From Flavobacterium oreochromis (lineage in GTDB: Bacteria > Bacteroidota > Bacteroidia > Flavobacteriales > Flavobacteriaceae): a stretch of 64,000 bases of DNA. The DNA is taken from positions 124,001 through 188,000 of the forward strand of contig NZ_CP067377.1 of assembly GCF_019565455.1 (NCBI RefSeq), written 5' to 3'. Positions 41,494 through 52,368 of this stretch are shown in pieces. The translations under genes were made by a program, and so were the position numbers. The notes beneath the pieces were generated by a model that worked only from the letters and a program-made list of their open reading frames with translations, made no database searches and was not told the DNA's origin. Numbering within the stretch: position 1 is the first letter of the stretch; each line of letters opens with the position of its first letter.

Positions 41494-43598
41494 ATGTATA
41501 AGTCTATTTTAATTATTCTATTAGCCACTATGTCTATATACACATATGGACAAAAAAAAAGAATCTACAAGGATTCGATCAATAGCATAAAAGAAATTGC
41601 AATATCTGGAACCGCAAACAAATTTGCTTCTAATAAAGTTTCTAGCAGTTTAAGATTAAAGACTGAGATTTCAAAAATTCCTCAAAACATTCAAATTGTA
41701 ACGAATGAACTTTTAAAAAACCAGAATATTACTACAATGATGGAAAATGTCACCCGTAATATAAGTGGTGCTCAAATGAATGAACATTTTGGCAATTATG
41801 CTAATATAAATATGAGAGGTTTTAAACTTCCCTCTTTTAGAAATGGGATGAATATAGATATTGGATACGGACCATTAGCAACTGATTTATCTATGGTAGA
41901 GAATATCGAATTTGTAAAAGGTCCATCTGGCTTTATGACTTCAGCAGGAGCACCAAGTGGTATTTATAATGTAGTAACTAAAAAGCCTACTAAAAAACCA
42001 GTCAATGAAGTTAGTTTCTCAGGTGGAAGCTTTAATTTTTATAGAGCCTCCTTAGATTTAGGAGGAGCATTAACCGAAAATGGTAAGCTTCAATACCGTT
42101 TTAATAGTATGTATCAGTATTCCGAAACAAATAGACAATTTGAAAATAATTCTAGATATAGTATTGTTCCATCATTTAAGTATGAATTTAATGATAATAC
42201 ATCAATAACAACTGAATTTACTTATCAAAAGGCAAAACAAATGCTAAGTGCATCATATGTTTTTGCTCCTGCTGAAAAAGGACTTGGAAGTTTAGATAGA
42301 GACATTTCTCATATAGATCAAAATTATCCAAGTTCAGATATAGAAGAAGTAAATTTATTTATTGACTTCAATCATAATTTTAATACTAAATGGTCTATCA
42401 ATTCTCAATACATGATTATGCAGTACAAACAATTGGGTTATACGAATTGGGTTTATGCTATACATCCTCTTGGTTATACCCAAAGAATGCTGAACAACTT
42501 TGACACCAAAGCATTAAATGAATTAGCTCAAATTTATCTAAACGGGGAAGTAACCTTTTTAGGAATAACTCACAAACTTTTAAGTGGTATAGACTATAAA
42601 AAACTAAACAGTAAATATGATTGGTCACATATAGCTACTTATGATCCAATCCCTTTTAATCTTTTTCAACCGTCTTATGGTAATGCGGTATACCCTAAAT
42701 TTGATAGAAATTTAGAATTAACCAATATTGGTAGCGGAACAGAATATACATCAGTTTATGCACAAGATGAAATATGGTTGTTAAACAATAAACTTAGAGT
42801 AACTCTTGCTGGACGCTATTTTAATGGAAAAACAAATGATGATTATAAAAATGAAATTACTATTAAAAAAATAACACCCAGAGCAGGAATTAGTTTTGAT
42901 TTAACAAAAAATTTCACTCTATACTCACAATATGACAATTCTATTATACCAAACTATGGTACCAATAGAACAGGAAAAACATTTGATCCAGAATATGCTA
43001 ATAACATTGAAGCTGGATTTAAAAAATCCTTTTTAAAAGATAAATTAAAAACTACTATATCCGCCTATCAAATTACGAAAAAAATGTATTAGTAACAGAT
43101 CCTTATGACATCAACAACAAATTACAGATAGGTAAAGTACGATCTGAAGGTCTAGAATTTGATATACAAGGACAACTATCCCCTCAATTAAACATTGTCT
43201 TAAATTATGCCTTTACAGAAGTAAAAACAATAGAAGACACAAATCCTTTAAACATTGGCAAAAGAATTGAAGGTCATTCAAAACACACAACAAATGGATG
43301 GATCAATTATAATTTTAAAGAAGAATCAATCTTTAAAGGTTTTGGAACTATGTTAGGCTATCAGTATTTAGTAGATCGTTCTACATCTAATTGGGGAATG
43401 GATAATAAAACCATATTACCTGATTACTTACGAGTAGATACTGGAATCAACTGGAGATATAGAGGATTAAATATAGCATTAAATGTAAATAATCTTTTCA
43501 ACAAATATCTTTATTCTGGAGGAATAGCAGGGACAATTGCTTATTGGCAAAGTGAACCAGGCAGAAACTGGAGAGCTATGATAACTTATAAATTTTAA
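41494..43598 (+). CDS. TonB-dependent siderophore receptor, one frameshift
   Basis: An outer-membrane receptor for a ferric siderophore. A signal peptide (YKSILIILLATMSIYTYGQ) is followed by the plug (KIPQNIQIVTNELLKNQNIT, INMRGFKLPSFRNGMNID, VEFVKGPSG-type segment, GAPSGIYNVVTKKP) and a beta-barrel ending PGRNWRAMITYKF. It lacks a carboxypeptidase-like N-terminal extension, unlike the SusC protein. The break at A run 43078-43084 (ITKK-MY-stop should be ITKKNVLVTDPYD) needs one base. Corrected length is 701 residues. Its position beside siderophore synthesis genes, with the same operator motif, suggests it takes up the product of this cluster or a close analogue. Confidence 0.92.
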
Positions 43599-43610
43599 TA
43601 GTATAAAAAA

Positions 43611-43643
43611 CTTTTAGGCACTTTTAATTAAAAGTGTCTAAAG
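43611..43643 (+). terminator. hairpin between receptor and PepSY gene
   Basis: CTTTTAGGCACTTTTAA and TTAAAAGTGTCTAAAGG pair almost perfectly. There is no long T run afterwards, so partial attenuation or mRNA stabilisation between the two genes is as likely as full termination. Confidence 0.6.
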
Positions 43644-43655
43644 GTTAACAGAAAG

Positions 43656-44777
43656 ATGAAAAAAAATAGTTTTAAACAAAAAACACGAAAAATACATCTT
43701 TGGTTGGGGCTAATCTCAGGCATTATTGTTTTTATCGTGGCTACTACGGGAGCTTTATATACGTTTAAAGAAGAAATTCAAACTTGGAATCAACAACATC
43801 CTAAAGTCAAAACACAAAATAGTCTTCTTTTAACTCCTAGCATATTAAGGAATATAGCTACAAAAAAATTTCCAAATAAAGAAATACATGCTATAAAATA
43901 TAATGGTACTAATAAAGCTGCTGAAATCATATTTTATAAAGATTCTCCTAGTTATCATATTGTATTATATCTAAATCCTTATAATGGTAAAATCATTAAA
44001 ATAAGTGATCTAAATACAGGTTTTTTCCATTTTATATTTGAAGGTCATATGTACTTATGGCTACCACATTCTATTGGACAAATTATAGTAGCAACCGCTA
44101 CATTACTTTTTATGTTTTTAGTTATTACAGGAATCATACTCTGGTATCCTAAACGAAATAAAGAAATTAAAAAAAGAATATGGTTTCAATGGAAAGAAGG
44201 AATTAAATGGAAAAGAAAAAATTTTGACCTACACAATATAATCGGATTCTATACTTCCTTATTTGCATTAATTTTTATTATTACAGGATTAGTTTGGGGA
44301 TTTCCTTGGTTTGGATATTTATACTACAAAGCTATAGGCGGAGAAAAATCCATGATTTATCAAGAACCTACTGCTTTTTATAAGAATAAAAACTTAAAAA
44401 ACAGCTCATTATCTCTAGACAAAGCTTGGTCTATCATGAAATCAGAATATCCTAATGCTCAATCAATTGAAATACATCCACCTCTAAATGATAGTACTTC
44501 TATAGCTTGTAATTCTAATTCGGAATCTAATACTCTTTGGAGAACAGATTATCGCTATTTTGATCAATATTCTTTAGAGGAAAAAAAAGTCAATCATTTA
44601 TGGGGTCAACTCAAAGATGCTGACAATTCAGACAAGCTTTTACGTATGAATTATGATATACATACGGGAGCCATTGGTGGATTAGCAGGTAAAATTTTCG
44701 CATTTTTAATAAGTCTTTTAATAGCATCATTACCAATAACAGGTTTTTTAATTTGGTGGGGACGTAAAAATAAATAA
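43656..44777 (+). CDS. PepSY-associated transmembrane protein (iron-uptake type)
   Basis: 373 residues. It has TM1 near residues 14-36 (LWLGLISGIIVFIVATTGAL), PepSY-like periplasmic regions, paired central helices (IGQIIVATATLLFMFLVITG; FYTSLFALIFIITGLVWGFP) and a last helix before the C-terminal GRKNK. Family members next to siderophore receptors are thought to reduce ferric siderophores at the inner membrane (FhuF/FsrB-like role). That function is inferred from location and topology. It follows the receptor by 57 bases. Confidence 0.87.
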   Translation: MKKNSFKQKTRKIHLWLGLISGIIVFIVATTGALYTFKEEIQTWNQQHPKVKTQNSLLLTPSILRNIATKKFPNKEIHAIKYNGTNKAAEIIFYKDSPSYHIVLYLNPYNGKIIKISDLNTGFFHFIFEGHMYLWLPHSIGQIIVATATLLFMFLVITGIILWYPKRNKEIKKRIWFQWKEGIKWKRKNFDLHNIIGFYTSLFALIFIITGLVWGFPWFGYLYYKAIGGEKSMIYQEPTAFYKNKNLKNSSLSLDKAWSIMKSEYPNAQSIEIHPPLNDSTSIACNSNSESNTLWRTDYRYFDQYSLEEKKVNHLWGQLKDADNSDKLLRMNYDIHTGAIGGLAGKIFAFLISLLIASLPITGFLIWWGRKNK

Positions 44778-44779
44778 TT

Positions 44780-45127
44780 ATGTGTTGCAACTTTTCAATC
44801 ATTAATCAAACAAATAATGGTATGCTCATCTTTTTAAAAGGCTGCCAAAAATACCAACTAACTTTTAACAATCTAAACTTTAGTATGTCTGCTGAAGAAT
44901 TAGATGCGTTTTATAAGTATTTAAAAAGAATGAATCCTGTCTTTTGGGAAAGAGAGTATGAACATTCTGTATACGAAAAAAAGATTCCTATCCCTACTCT
45001 TCAAGATAATTTTATCATTATGATAAATAGAATAGAATTATTTGAACTTCAAGTTTTAACAAAACCTAATAAAACTGAATTTTTCAAATTAGTTGAAAAT
45101 GACATTTTATCCATAAACTGGAATTAA
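44780..45127 (+). CDS. small conserved-type protein of unknown function
   Basis: 115 residues starting MCCNFSIINQTNNGMLIFLK, with two N-terminal cysteines and no signal peptide or membrane helix. The middle carries MSAEELDAFYKYLKRMNPVF, a predicted helix. The C-terminus is hydrophobic strands and a NDILSINWN end. It begins 2 bases after the PepSY gene stop, so it is translated from the same mRNA, which suggests an accessory role in iron uptake. I do not recognise a named family with confidence. Confidence 0.7.
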   Translation: MCCNFSIINQTNNGMLIFLKGCQKYQLTFNNLNFSMSAEELDAFYKYLKRMNPVFWEREYEHSVYEKKIPIPTLQDNFIIMINRIELFELQVLTKPNKTEFFKLVENDILSINWN

Positions 45128-45163
45128 ATTTTTTATTCAATAAATCTATAATTTTATTAATGC

Positions 45164-45778
45164 TTGAAAACAGTAGCCATATTAGACACTCCAAGCTTAT
45201 TTCGAAAAGCTTTTAACTCCTTTATACATAAATTACTAATTAAATCTAAAAATTATGAATTAGATACTTTTTATCAATTAGAAAATTTAACACAGAAAAT
45301 AATCATAAACTATCTTTTCTTTGACCCTACTAGTCTTAATAATGATTCACTGAATCAAATTATTCATCTAAAACAAGAAAATAAAATGATTAAACTCATT
45401 ATTATGACTTCTAACGAAATCTATCTCAAGAATCATACAACAATAAAACCAAACATTATTAACTCAGTTGATGCTATTATCAGTAAAGATTGTTCTGAAT
45501 CTCAAATCATAGAACTATTTCAGTCTATAGATAAAAATGAAGAATACTTTCCTTCAAAAAGTTTTTACAAACCACGAGATTTCAATTTAACAAAACAAGA
45601 ACATTGCATCTTAAAAATGCTAACAGAAGGTAAAACTAATGAGCAAATTTCAAATAAACTATGTATCAGTATTCATACTTTTCGCACACATAGAAAAAAC
45701 ATTATGAAAAAAATAGGTGTTAATACAACTACCAATCTAATTCTTTATAGCTTAAAAAATAATATTATAAATAATTAA
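45164..45778 (+). CDS. LuxR/NarL-type response regulator
   Basis: 204 residues. The receiver-like N-terminus keeps an acidic residue at 8 (AILDTPSLF), the phospho-acceptor candidate Asp54 (NYLFFDPTSL), Thr82 (IIMTSNE) and Lys108 (AIISKDCS), but the usual paired acidic residues are reduced to one. The C-terminal helix-turn-helix is complete (LTKQEHCILKMLTEGKTNEQ, ISNKLCISIHTFRTHRKNIM). The start is TTG at 45164. The ATG at 45160 is out of frame. It lies between iron-uptake and siderophore genes and may regulate them. No histidine kinase is nearby. Confidence 0.85.
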   Translation: MKTVAILDTPSLFRKAFNSFIHKLLIKSKNYELDTFYQLENLTQKIIINYLFFDPTSLNNDSLNQIIHLKQENKMIKLIIMTSNEIYLKNHTTIKPNIINSVDAIISKDCSESQIIELFQSIDKNEEYFPSKSFYKPRDFNLTKQEHCILKMLTEGKTNEQISNKLCISIHTFRTHRKNIMKKIGVNTTTNLILYSLKNNIINN

Positions 45779-45799
45779 ACTTTTAAATTATCATTATAT

Positions 45800-45832
45800 A
45801 AAGCCTTCTGGATTAAATCAAGAAGGCTTTAT
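45800..45832 (+). terminator. terminator after the LuxR-type gene
   Basis: AAAGCCTTCT and AGAAGGCTTT pair around a short loop and are followed by ATTATTTTTATT. It separates the uptake group from the siderophore synthesis operon. Confidence 0.85.
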
Positions 45833-45854
45833 TATTTTTATTAAAACATTTAAA

Positions 45855-45872
45855 ATACCCTATATCGGGTAT
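45855..45872. promoter_or_regulatory. short inverted repeat upstream of the siderophore operon
   Basis: ATACCC-tatatc-GGGTAT is a 6-bp perfect palindrome 107 bases before the decarboxylase start. It could be an operator, for example for the adjacent LuxR-type protein, but it occurs only once. Confidence 0.35.
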
Positions 45873-45957
45873 TAGTATACTATCATGAAAGTAAAAAAAA
45901 ACCAATAATAAAGGTATTGATAAATCAATTTTCTAACTCTTACTTTGCTTAGTAATT

Positions 45958-45976
45958 TTTATTTAATCTAAATAAA
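45958..45976. promoter_or_regulatory. candidate iron-regulator operator, copy 3
   Basis: TTTATTTAatcTAAATAAA is a perfect 8-bp inverted repeat ending 2 bases before the decarboxylase ATG. Including flanks it shares at least 21 of 23 positions with the copies at 41412 and 41471. Confidence 0.62.
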
Positions 45977-45978
45977 TC

Positions 45979-47518
45979 ATGAGCGAATTGATTTCAACTA
46001 TTAAAACTAAACCTAAAAAAGGAAATAAAAAACTATTAAACAGCAACTTACACATTTTTTCTGAAAAAACCGAAAACTTGAGTATTTACAAAAAAAGTAT
46101 GAAAAAAGCTGTAAAGCAAATCATTAAAAATAATGAAAAAGAATAACTCCTTATACAGGCAAAAGTATTTCATCCTTACAAAAATTAATAAATAAAATAG
46201 ACTTATATGACAATGACAATGGTCTACCTTTAAGTAAAGTACTCAATGAAATTCAAAAAATATACCTTGATGATTGCATTCTTTTTCACCATCCAAAATA
46301 TGTAGCTCATCTAAATTGTCCTATCCTTACTCCTACTTTAGTTGCAGAAGCTTTTATTTCTTCTCTAAACTCCTCCATGGATACTTGGGATCAAAGTACA
46401 GGTGGAACATATATTGAATTAAAATTAATTGAATGGACACTTGAATTATTAAAATATCCTAAACAAGGTGAAGGTATTTTTACAAGTGGAGGCACACAAT
46501 CTAATTTAATGGGGCTCTTATTAGCTAGAGACCATTACATTAAAACAAGATATAACATAAATCCTGTTATGGAAGGGCTACCAGCAGAAGCATCAAAATT
46601 TAAAGTACTTTGTTCTGAGGTAAGCCATTTTAGCCTAAAAAGAATCTTAGCCTATTAGGTTTAGGACAAAATGCTGTTGTACAAGTTCCAGTAGACAAAA
46701 ACTTTAAAATGAACATTCAGGAACTTAAAACCAAAATAGAACAACTAAAAACGAATGGAGATATACCTATAGCTATAGTAGGAACAGCTGGTACTACAGA
46801 TTTTGGTTCAATCGATCCGTTAGAAGAAATAGCAATAATTGCGAAAGAAAACAATCTATGGTTTCACGTTGATGCTGCCTATGGTGGAGGTTTATTAATT
46901 AGTGAAGTACATAAAAATAAATTAAAAGGAATAGAGCTTTCTGATTCTGCCACAATAGACTATCACAAAACTTTTTACCAACCTGTTAGTTCCAGTGGTT
47001 TTTTTATGCGTGATAAATCATTTGTTGACTATATAAAATACCATGCTGATTATTTAAATTCTAAGGAACAAGAAGAGGAAGGAATTCCTAATATGGTTAA
47101 AAAATCTATTCAAACAACTAGACGATTTGATGCGCTTAAATTATGGTTTACACTTCGCTGTATAGGTGTAAAAGGTTTAAGTTCATATCTAGAAACAGCT
47201 ATAGAAAATGCACTCTACACAGCTAGTGTATTAAAAAACAGAAATGATTTTGAAATTATTCATCAACCAGAAATCAGCGCAATCGTTTTTAGATATACTC
47301 CTTTTGAAGATCAACACAATTCTTCCTACTGTAATTTAAATTCGTATATAAGAAAAGCCATTTTTAATGAAGGAAAGGCTATTATAACCAGTACGAAAGT
47401 GAACGAAAAAGTTTTTCTAAAATTCACTCTTCTAAATCCTTTAACAACTACAAATGATATAGATGAAATCATTGATTTAATCACTTATCATGGTCAACAA
47501 TATTCAATTAAAAATTAA
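45979..47518 (+). CDS. PLP-dependent decarboxylase of siderophore synthesis (DesA/BibA-like), two frameshifts
   Basis: A group II pyridoxal-phosphate decarboxylase expected to make the diamine (cadaverine from lysine, or putrescine from ornithine) that starts hydroxamate siderophore assembly. Visible motifs are FTSGGTQSNLMGLLLARDHY, the Asp clamp in WFHVDAAYGGG and the PLP lysine in IDYHKTFYQP. The raw sequence is cut at A runs 46136-46141 and 46638-46642. Adding one base to each restores 513 residues, including HPKYVAHLNCPILTPTLVAE. The operator sits right at its start, and the next gene is 6 bases away. Lysine versus ornithine specificity cannot be decided by eye. Order and partners match the des/bib systems. 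Confidence 0.88.
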
Positions 47519-47524
47519 AATCTC

Positions 47525-48846
47525 ATGAAAAATAAAACGTATGACTTTATTGCAATTGGCGTAGGCCCATTTAATCTTGGCTTAGCTTGTCTAACAAATC
47601 CTATAGAGAATTTAAATGGTTTATTTTTTGATAAAAATGAATCATTTGATTGGCATCCTGGAATGCTTTTGCAAGACACTACTTTACAAATTCCTTTTTT
47701 AGCTGACTTAGTTACACTAGCTGACCCTACAAGTCCCTTTAGTTTCTTAAATTATATAAAAGAAAAAGGGAAAATATACTCTTTTTATATTCGTGAAAAC
47801 TTCTTACTTCTACGTAACGAATACAATCAATATTGCCAATGGGCTATAAATAAATTACCTAATGTTTATTTTGGCAAAGAAGTAACCTTAATAGATTACA
47901 ATGAGCAAGAAAAAATCTATTTAGTTACTGTACAAGACACTAAAACCAAAAAGAAAATATTTATGCTTGTCGTAAGTTAGTTTTAGGTACAGGAACAACG
48001 CCATACATTCCTAACTCATGTCAATCACTCAAAAGCCAAGCTATACATTCTTCTGATTATTTAGCTAATAAGCAAAAACTTCAATTAAAAAAATCTATTA
48101 CGGTTTTAGGAAGTGGTCAAAGTGCGGCCGAAGTTTTCAATGATTTATTACAAGAAATAGATATCTATGGCTATCAACTAAACTGGATTACTCGATCTCC
48201 TCGTTTTTTTCCAATGGACTATAGCAAACTAACCCTTGAGATGACTTCTCCTGAATACGTAGATTATTTTTATAATTTACCTGAAGAAAAACGAGATCAT
48301 TTAATTCAAAACCAAAAAGAATTATATAAAGGAATTAACAAAGACTTAATTGGAAGTATTTTTGACACTATATATTATAAAAAAGTCTTACATCCCATTG
48401 ATGTCAATTTAAGAACTAACGCTGCCTGTATCAATTCTAAGTACAATCAAATATCACAAAAATTTGAATTAGAACTTCATCATACGGAACAGGATAAAAA
48501 TTTTGAACATACCACAGAGGCTCTAATACTAGCAACTGGTTATTCTAGCACTATTCCTTCATTTATTAATGAAATTCGTCATAAAATTAACTGGGATAAT
48601 AAAGGACGCTATGCAACTAACCGTAATTATACTATTGACACAGAAGGTGATACAATTTTTGTTCAAAATGCTGAATTACATACACATGGTTTTGTAACTC
48701 CTGATTTAGGAATGGCATGCTATAGAAACTCTTATATTATTAAAGAAATCACAGGTAAAGAAATTTATCCTATTGAAAAACAAATTGCCTTCCAACAATT
48801 TGGCATTACTGAAACAGAAAAACAAAAATCAAACCTAGAATTATAA
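47525..48846 (+). CDS. FAD/NADPH N-hydroxylase (lysine/ornithine-monooxygenase family), one frameshift
   Basis: Expected to hydroxylate the diamine amine. The FAD-binding motif is GVGPFNLGLACLTNP, the NADPH motif LGSGQSAAEVF, and the C-terminal LILATGYSSTIPSFI is the ATGY signature. Segments such as WHPGMLLQDTTLQIPFLADL are specific to IucD/PvdA/AlcA-type enzymes. The frame breaks at the AAAA run 47954-47957, where KKKIFMLVVS-stop should be KKKNIYACRKLVLGTGTTPY. Corrected length is 440 residues. The stop overlaps the next start (TAATG). Confidence 0.92.
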
Positions 48847-49939
48847 TGGGATTGACAAACAATAGAATTGCTGCAATAGATTTTACTAGAGGTATAAGTG
48901 TCTTTTTTTTAGTCATTGTACACACAATGCTTATATACGGTACACTCAAAACCCAAACAGATACAATAATAGGTCAAATAATAATTTGGCTAGGACGCGG
49001 AGCTGCTATGTATCTTATTGCTATGGGAATAGCATTTACTTTTTCTAGAAGACAATCTTTTTATGCCATTATAAAAAGAGCTTTATACATATTGTTTATA
49101 GGCTATTCATTAAATTTTGTAAAATTTATAATCCCAGAATTCATATTTGGAGGCTTACCTTATCGTTTTTTAAATGCTTATCATTTAAAAACACAAACAC
49201 TCCAAACAGAATTATTTTTCTTAGGACTTGGAGATATTTTACAATTAGCAGGATTAAGTTTAATCCTCATTGCTTTTATTAATCAAATAACAAATAGTAA
49301 ATGGATATATTTCTTTTTGGACTCTTTATAATTGTAATATCCAAAGAAGTCAGCGGAATTAATATAAACATCATAGGGCTTGAATATGTAACGGATTTAT
49401 TCTTTAGCAATCAATACAATGTATACTTTCCTGTATTTCCTTGGAGTGCTTTTATCTTTATCGGAGTATTCCTCGGTAAACAATTAAAAGAAATAAATAA
49501 TGACACCCAGATATTCTTTAAGAATCTAGCGTTACAAAGTTTGGGTTTAATTTTGTTAGGGTTCATACTTGTATTCACAAATTACAAATATCATTTTGGA
49601 GATTATTACCACCTAGGACCTGGAGGTACTATCATTTTACTAGGTATTATGATGCTTTCTTTTTGGATATCTAACCAACTAGTTAAGTTATTTAACCCTA
49701 ACTCTCGATTCTTCAATACAATAATTTATTTAAGTAAAAACACTACTAGCATTTACTTTATTCAATGGACTCTAATTAATTGGGGAATGTATGTTTTTGG
49801 ATTCTGGAATTTAGATCAATGGCATGTTTTAGGGCTCATTATCTTATTTACAATATTCACTTTAGCACTTAATATTCTATACCGAAAATTACAGTCACTC
49901 AGCATTATATCGTTTGAAAAACAACCAATAAGTAGTTAA
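48846..49939 (+). CDS. membrane acyltransferase-like protein (DUF1624/heparan-glucosaminide type), one frameshift
   Basis: About 364 residues after adding one T in the run 49313-49317. It is hydrophobic, with eight to ten predicted membrane helices. The N-terminal RIAAIDFTRGISVFFLVIVH and its histidine match the start of DUF1624/OpgC-like transmembrane acyltransferases. It lies inside the siderophore operon, translationally coupled to the hydroxylase. It could acylate the siderophore or an intermediate at the membrane, or move it. Neither role is shown by the sequence, and this gene is not part of the minimal des or bib set. Confidence 0.75.
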
Positions 49940-49941
49940 AA

Positions 49942-52357
49942 ATGAAAAAAACACAGTAAATACCACATCAGAAATTATATTTTCTACTCTAATAAAAGGG
50001 TTAGGAACAATTGATTTTGTGCCCCTTAATATCCCTATCCATATTCCTATTATTCACGATTGGGTTAATAGAGAATATGCTCAATATTGGGGAATGATTG
50101 GTAAAAACGTAGATGAAATTAAAAATGAATATGAGAAAATCATACAACATTCAGAAGTCTTTTTAGGAAAAGTAAATGGCGAAGTTTCATTTCTATTAGA
50201 GAAATATAATCCTAAAAAGGATCCTATATCTGATTATTACAAAGTAAAGGATCATGATTGTGGTATCCATGTAATAGTAGCACCTACTAATAAACCCATT
50301 CATAAATTTACTTGGCATATTTTTACTTCTATAATGAAATTTATTTTCTCTGATCTTACAATTGAAAGAGTTGTTGTAGAACCTGATATTCGAAATGAGA
50401 AAATGTTTAAAATATGCCATCGAATTGGTTTTAAAGATGGAAAAATAGTGGAATTACCTCATAAAACAGCCCGATTATCTTTTTGTACTAGAAGGCAATT
50501 CATTAAAACAATGGATTCAGAAAATACTACCTCATTAAATATATCAAAATTATTTAATCAAATTGAAAATCCTGAAATTGCCACTACTCATATAAAAGAA
50601 GAAACTTGGTCACTAGCTAATAAATTATTAGTTAAAAAAGCAATTAGTGAATTTTCTCACGAAAATATTTTTACCCCTACATTTATTTCTTCAGAAAATG
50701 GGATAGAAACCTACCAAATCATCAGTGACAATAGTGAAATTTCATACAGCTTTCAGGCAAAAAAACTAGCTCTTAACCATTGGCTAATTAATGAAAATTC
50801 AATTATTAAAAATTATAATTCAGAAGAAAAAATAGATGCCATCCTATTTTTCAATGAATATAGAAATACCATTGGTATTTCAGAAGAATTATTCCCTTCT
50901 TATATAGAAGAAATAATCAGCACACTACAAAGTAGCATATATAAATTAGACAAAGATAGTCTAGCTTCTTATCAATTAATTCATGCTGATTTTCAAACCA
51001 TTGAACAATCTATGAACGAAGGGCATCCTGGTTTTGTTGCTAATAATGGAAGAATAGGTTTTAATAGTACTGACTATCAAGCCTACACTCCTGAAACGGG
51101 CAATCATTTTCAATTAGTTTGGTTAGCCGGTAAGAAAGATAGAACCGTTTATGCAGGTACTCAAGAATTAGATTATGACACCCTAATACATCAAGAATTA
51201 GGAGATGAAACTATTGATATATTTAATATCATAATTAAAGAACACGGAAAGAATCCATCCGACTATTTCTTTATGCCAACTCATCCTTGGCAATGGTTTA
51301 ACAAATTAGCCACTATTTTTTCTCCTGAAATAGCACAAGGTAATTTAATTTGTTTAGGTTATGGACCTGATTATCATCAAGCCCAACAATCTATTCGAAC
51401 ATTGTTTAATGTGAGTCATCCTCAAAAATTATATACTAAAACATCTTTATCTATTTTAAATATGGGATTTATGCGTGGACTTCCTGTTTACTACTTAGGG
51501 AGTGCACCTGAAATGGCAAAATGGTTAGACGATTTACTCAAAAATGATAGTTACCTACAACAAGTCCGATTTAGTATGCTAGGAGAAGTAGCTTCTATTA
51601 GTTATATTAATCCTTATTTTGAAAGTTACGGAAAACATAATCCTTACAATAAAATGATTGCTTCATTATGGAGAGAAAGCCCTGTAAAATACCTTCAAAA
51701 AGGAGAACAATTAATGACAATGGCTGCATTGCTACATCTTGACAAAAAGGAAATGCCTTTTTAACCGAAGTAATCAAAGCATCTAAACTAAGTACTGACC
51801 AGTGGTTAAAAACTTATTTTTCAATTTATCTTACCCCTCTTCTTCATTGTTTTTATGAATATGATCTCGTTTTTATGCCTCATGGTGAAAACTTAATTTT
51901 AGGCTTGAAAGATCACGTTCCTGTTCGTTCATTTATGAAAGATATTACGGAAGAAGCGGTCATTCTAAACCCAACAATTCAACTTCCCAAAAACTTAGAA
52001 CGAATGTATGCCGAAGTACCTGAAGAAGTAAAATTACTCTCAATATTTATTGACGTTTTTGATGGTTTCTTCCGTTTTATGGCAGGTATATTAGTCTCTC
52101 AAATACAATATGATGAAAATCGCTTTTGGAATCTAGTAGCAGAAAGCATTCAGGAATACCAACAAGCACATCCACATTTAGAAACTAAATTTGAAAAATA
52201 CGATCTTTTTGCTGCTGATTTTGAATTGTCCTGCTTAAACAGATTACAACTCAATAATAATAAAACAATGATTAATCTTGACGATCCCGTAGCCTTATTA
52301 CAATTCCAAGGTAGAATTTCCAATCCTATTGCTCCGTACAAAAAAGTAATAGCTTAA
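49942..52357 (+). CDS. fused N-acyltransferase - NIS siderophore synthetase (BibC-like), two frameshifts
   Basis: Residues 1-185 are a GNAT domain of the IucB type (IPIIHDWVNREYAQYWGMIG, VVVEPDIRNEKMFKICHRIG, ARLSFCTRRQF). It is expected to succinylate or acetylate the hydroxylamine. The remaining ~610 residues are an IucA/IucC synthetase with HPGFVANNGRIGFNSTDYQA, MPTHPWQW, QSIRTLFNVSHPQKLYTKTS and MPHGENLILGLKDH, which adenylates and condenses the acyl groups. The start at 49942 needs one base in A run 49945-49951. The second break is at A run 51744-51748. Corrected length is 805 residues. The fusion architecture matches bisucaberin BibC proteins. Confidence 0.88.
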
Positions 52358-52368
52358 ACAAAGACCGT

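Noticed and set aside
45979..47518. Glutamate decarboxylase (acid resistance)
   Set aside because: The neighbours are hydroxylase, acyltransferase and NIS synthetases, and the sequence features fit the siderophore diamine decarboxylases. No glutamate antiporter is present.
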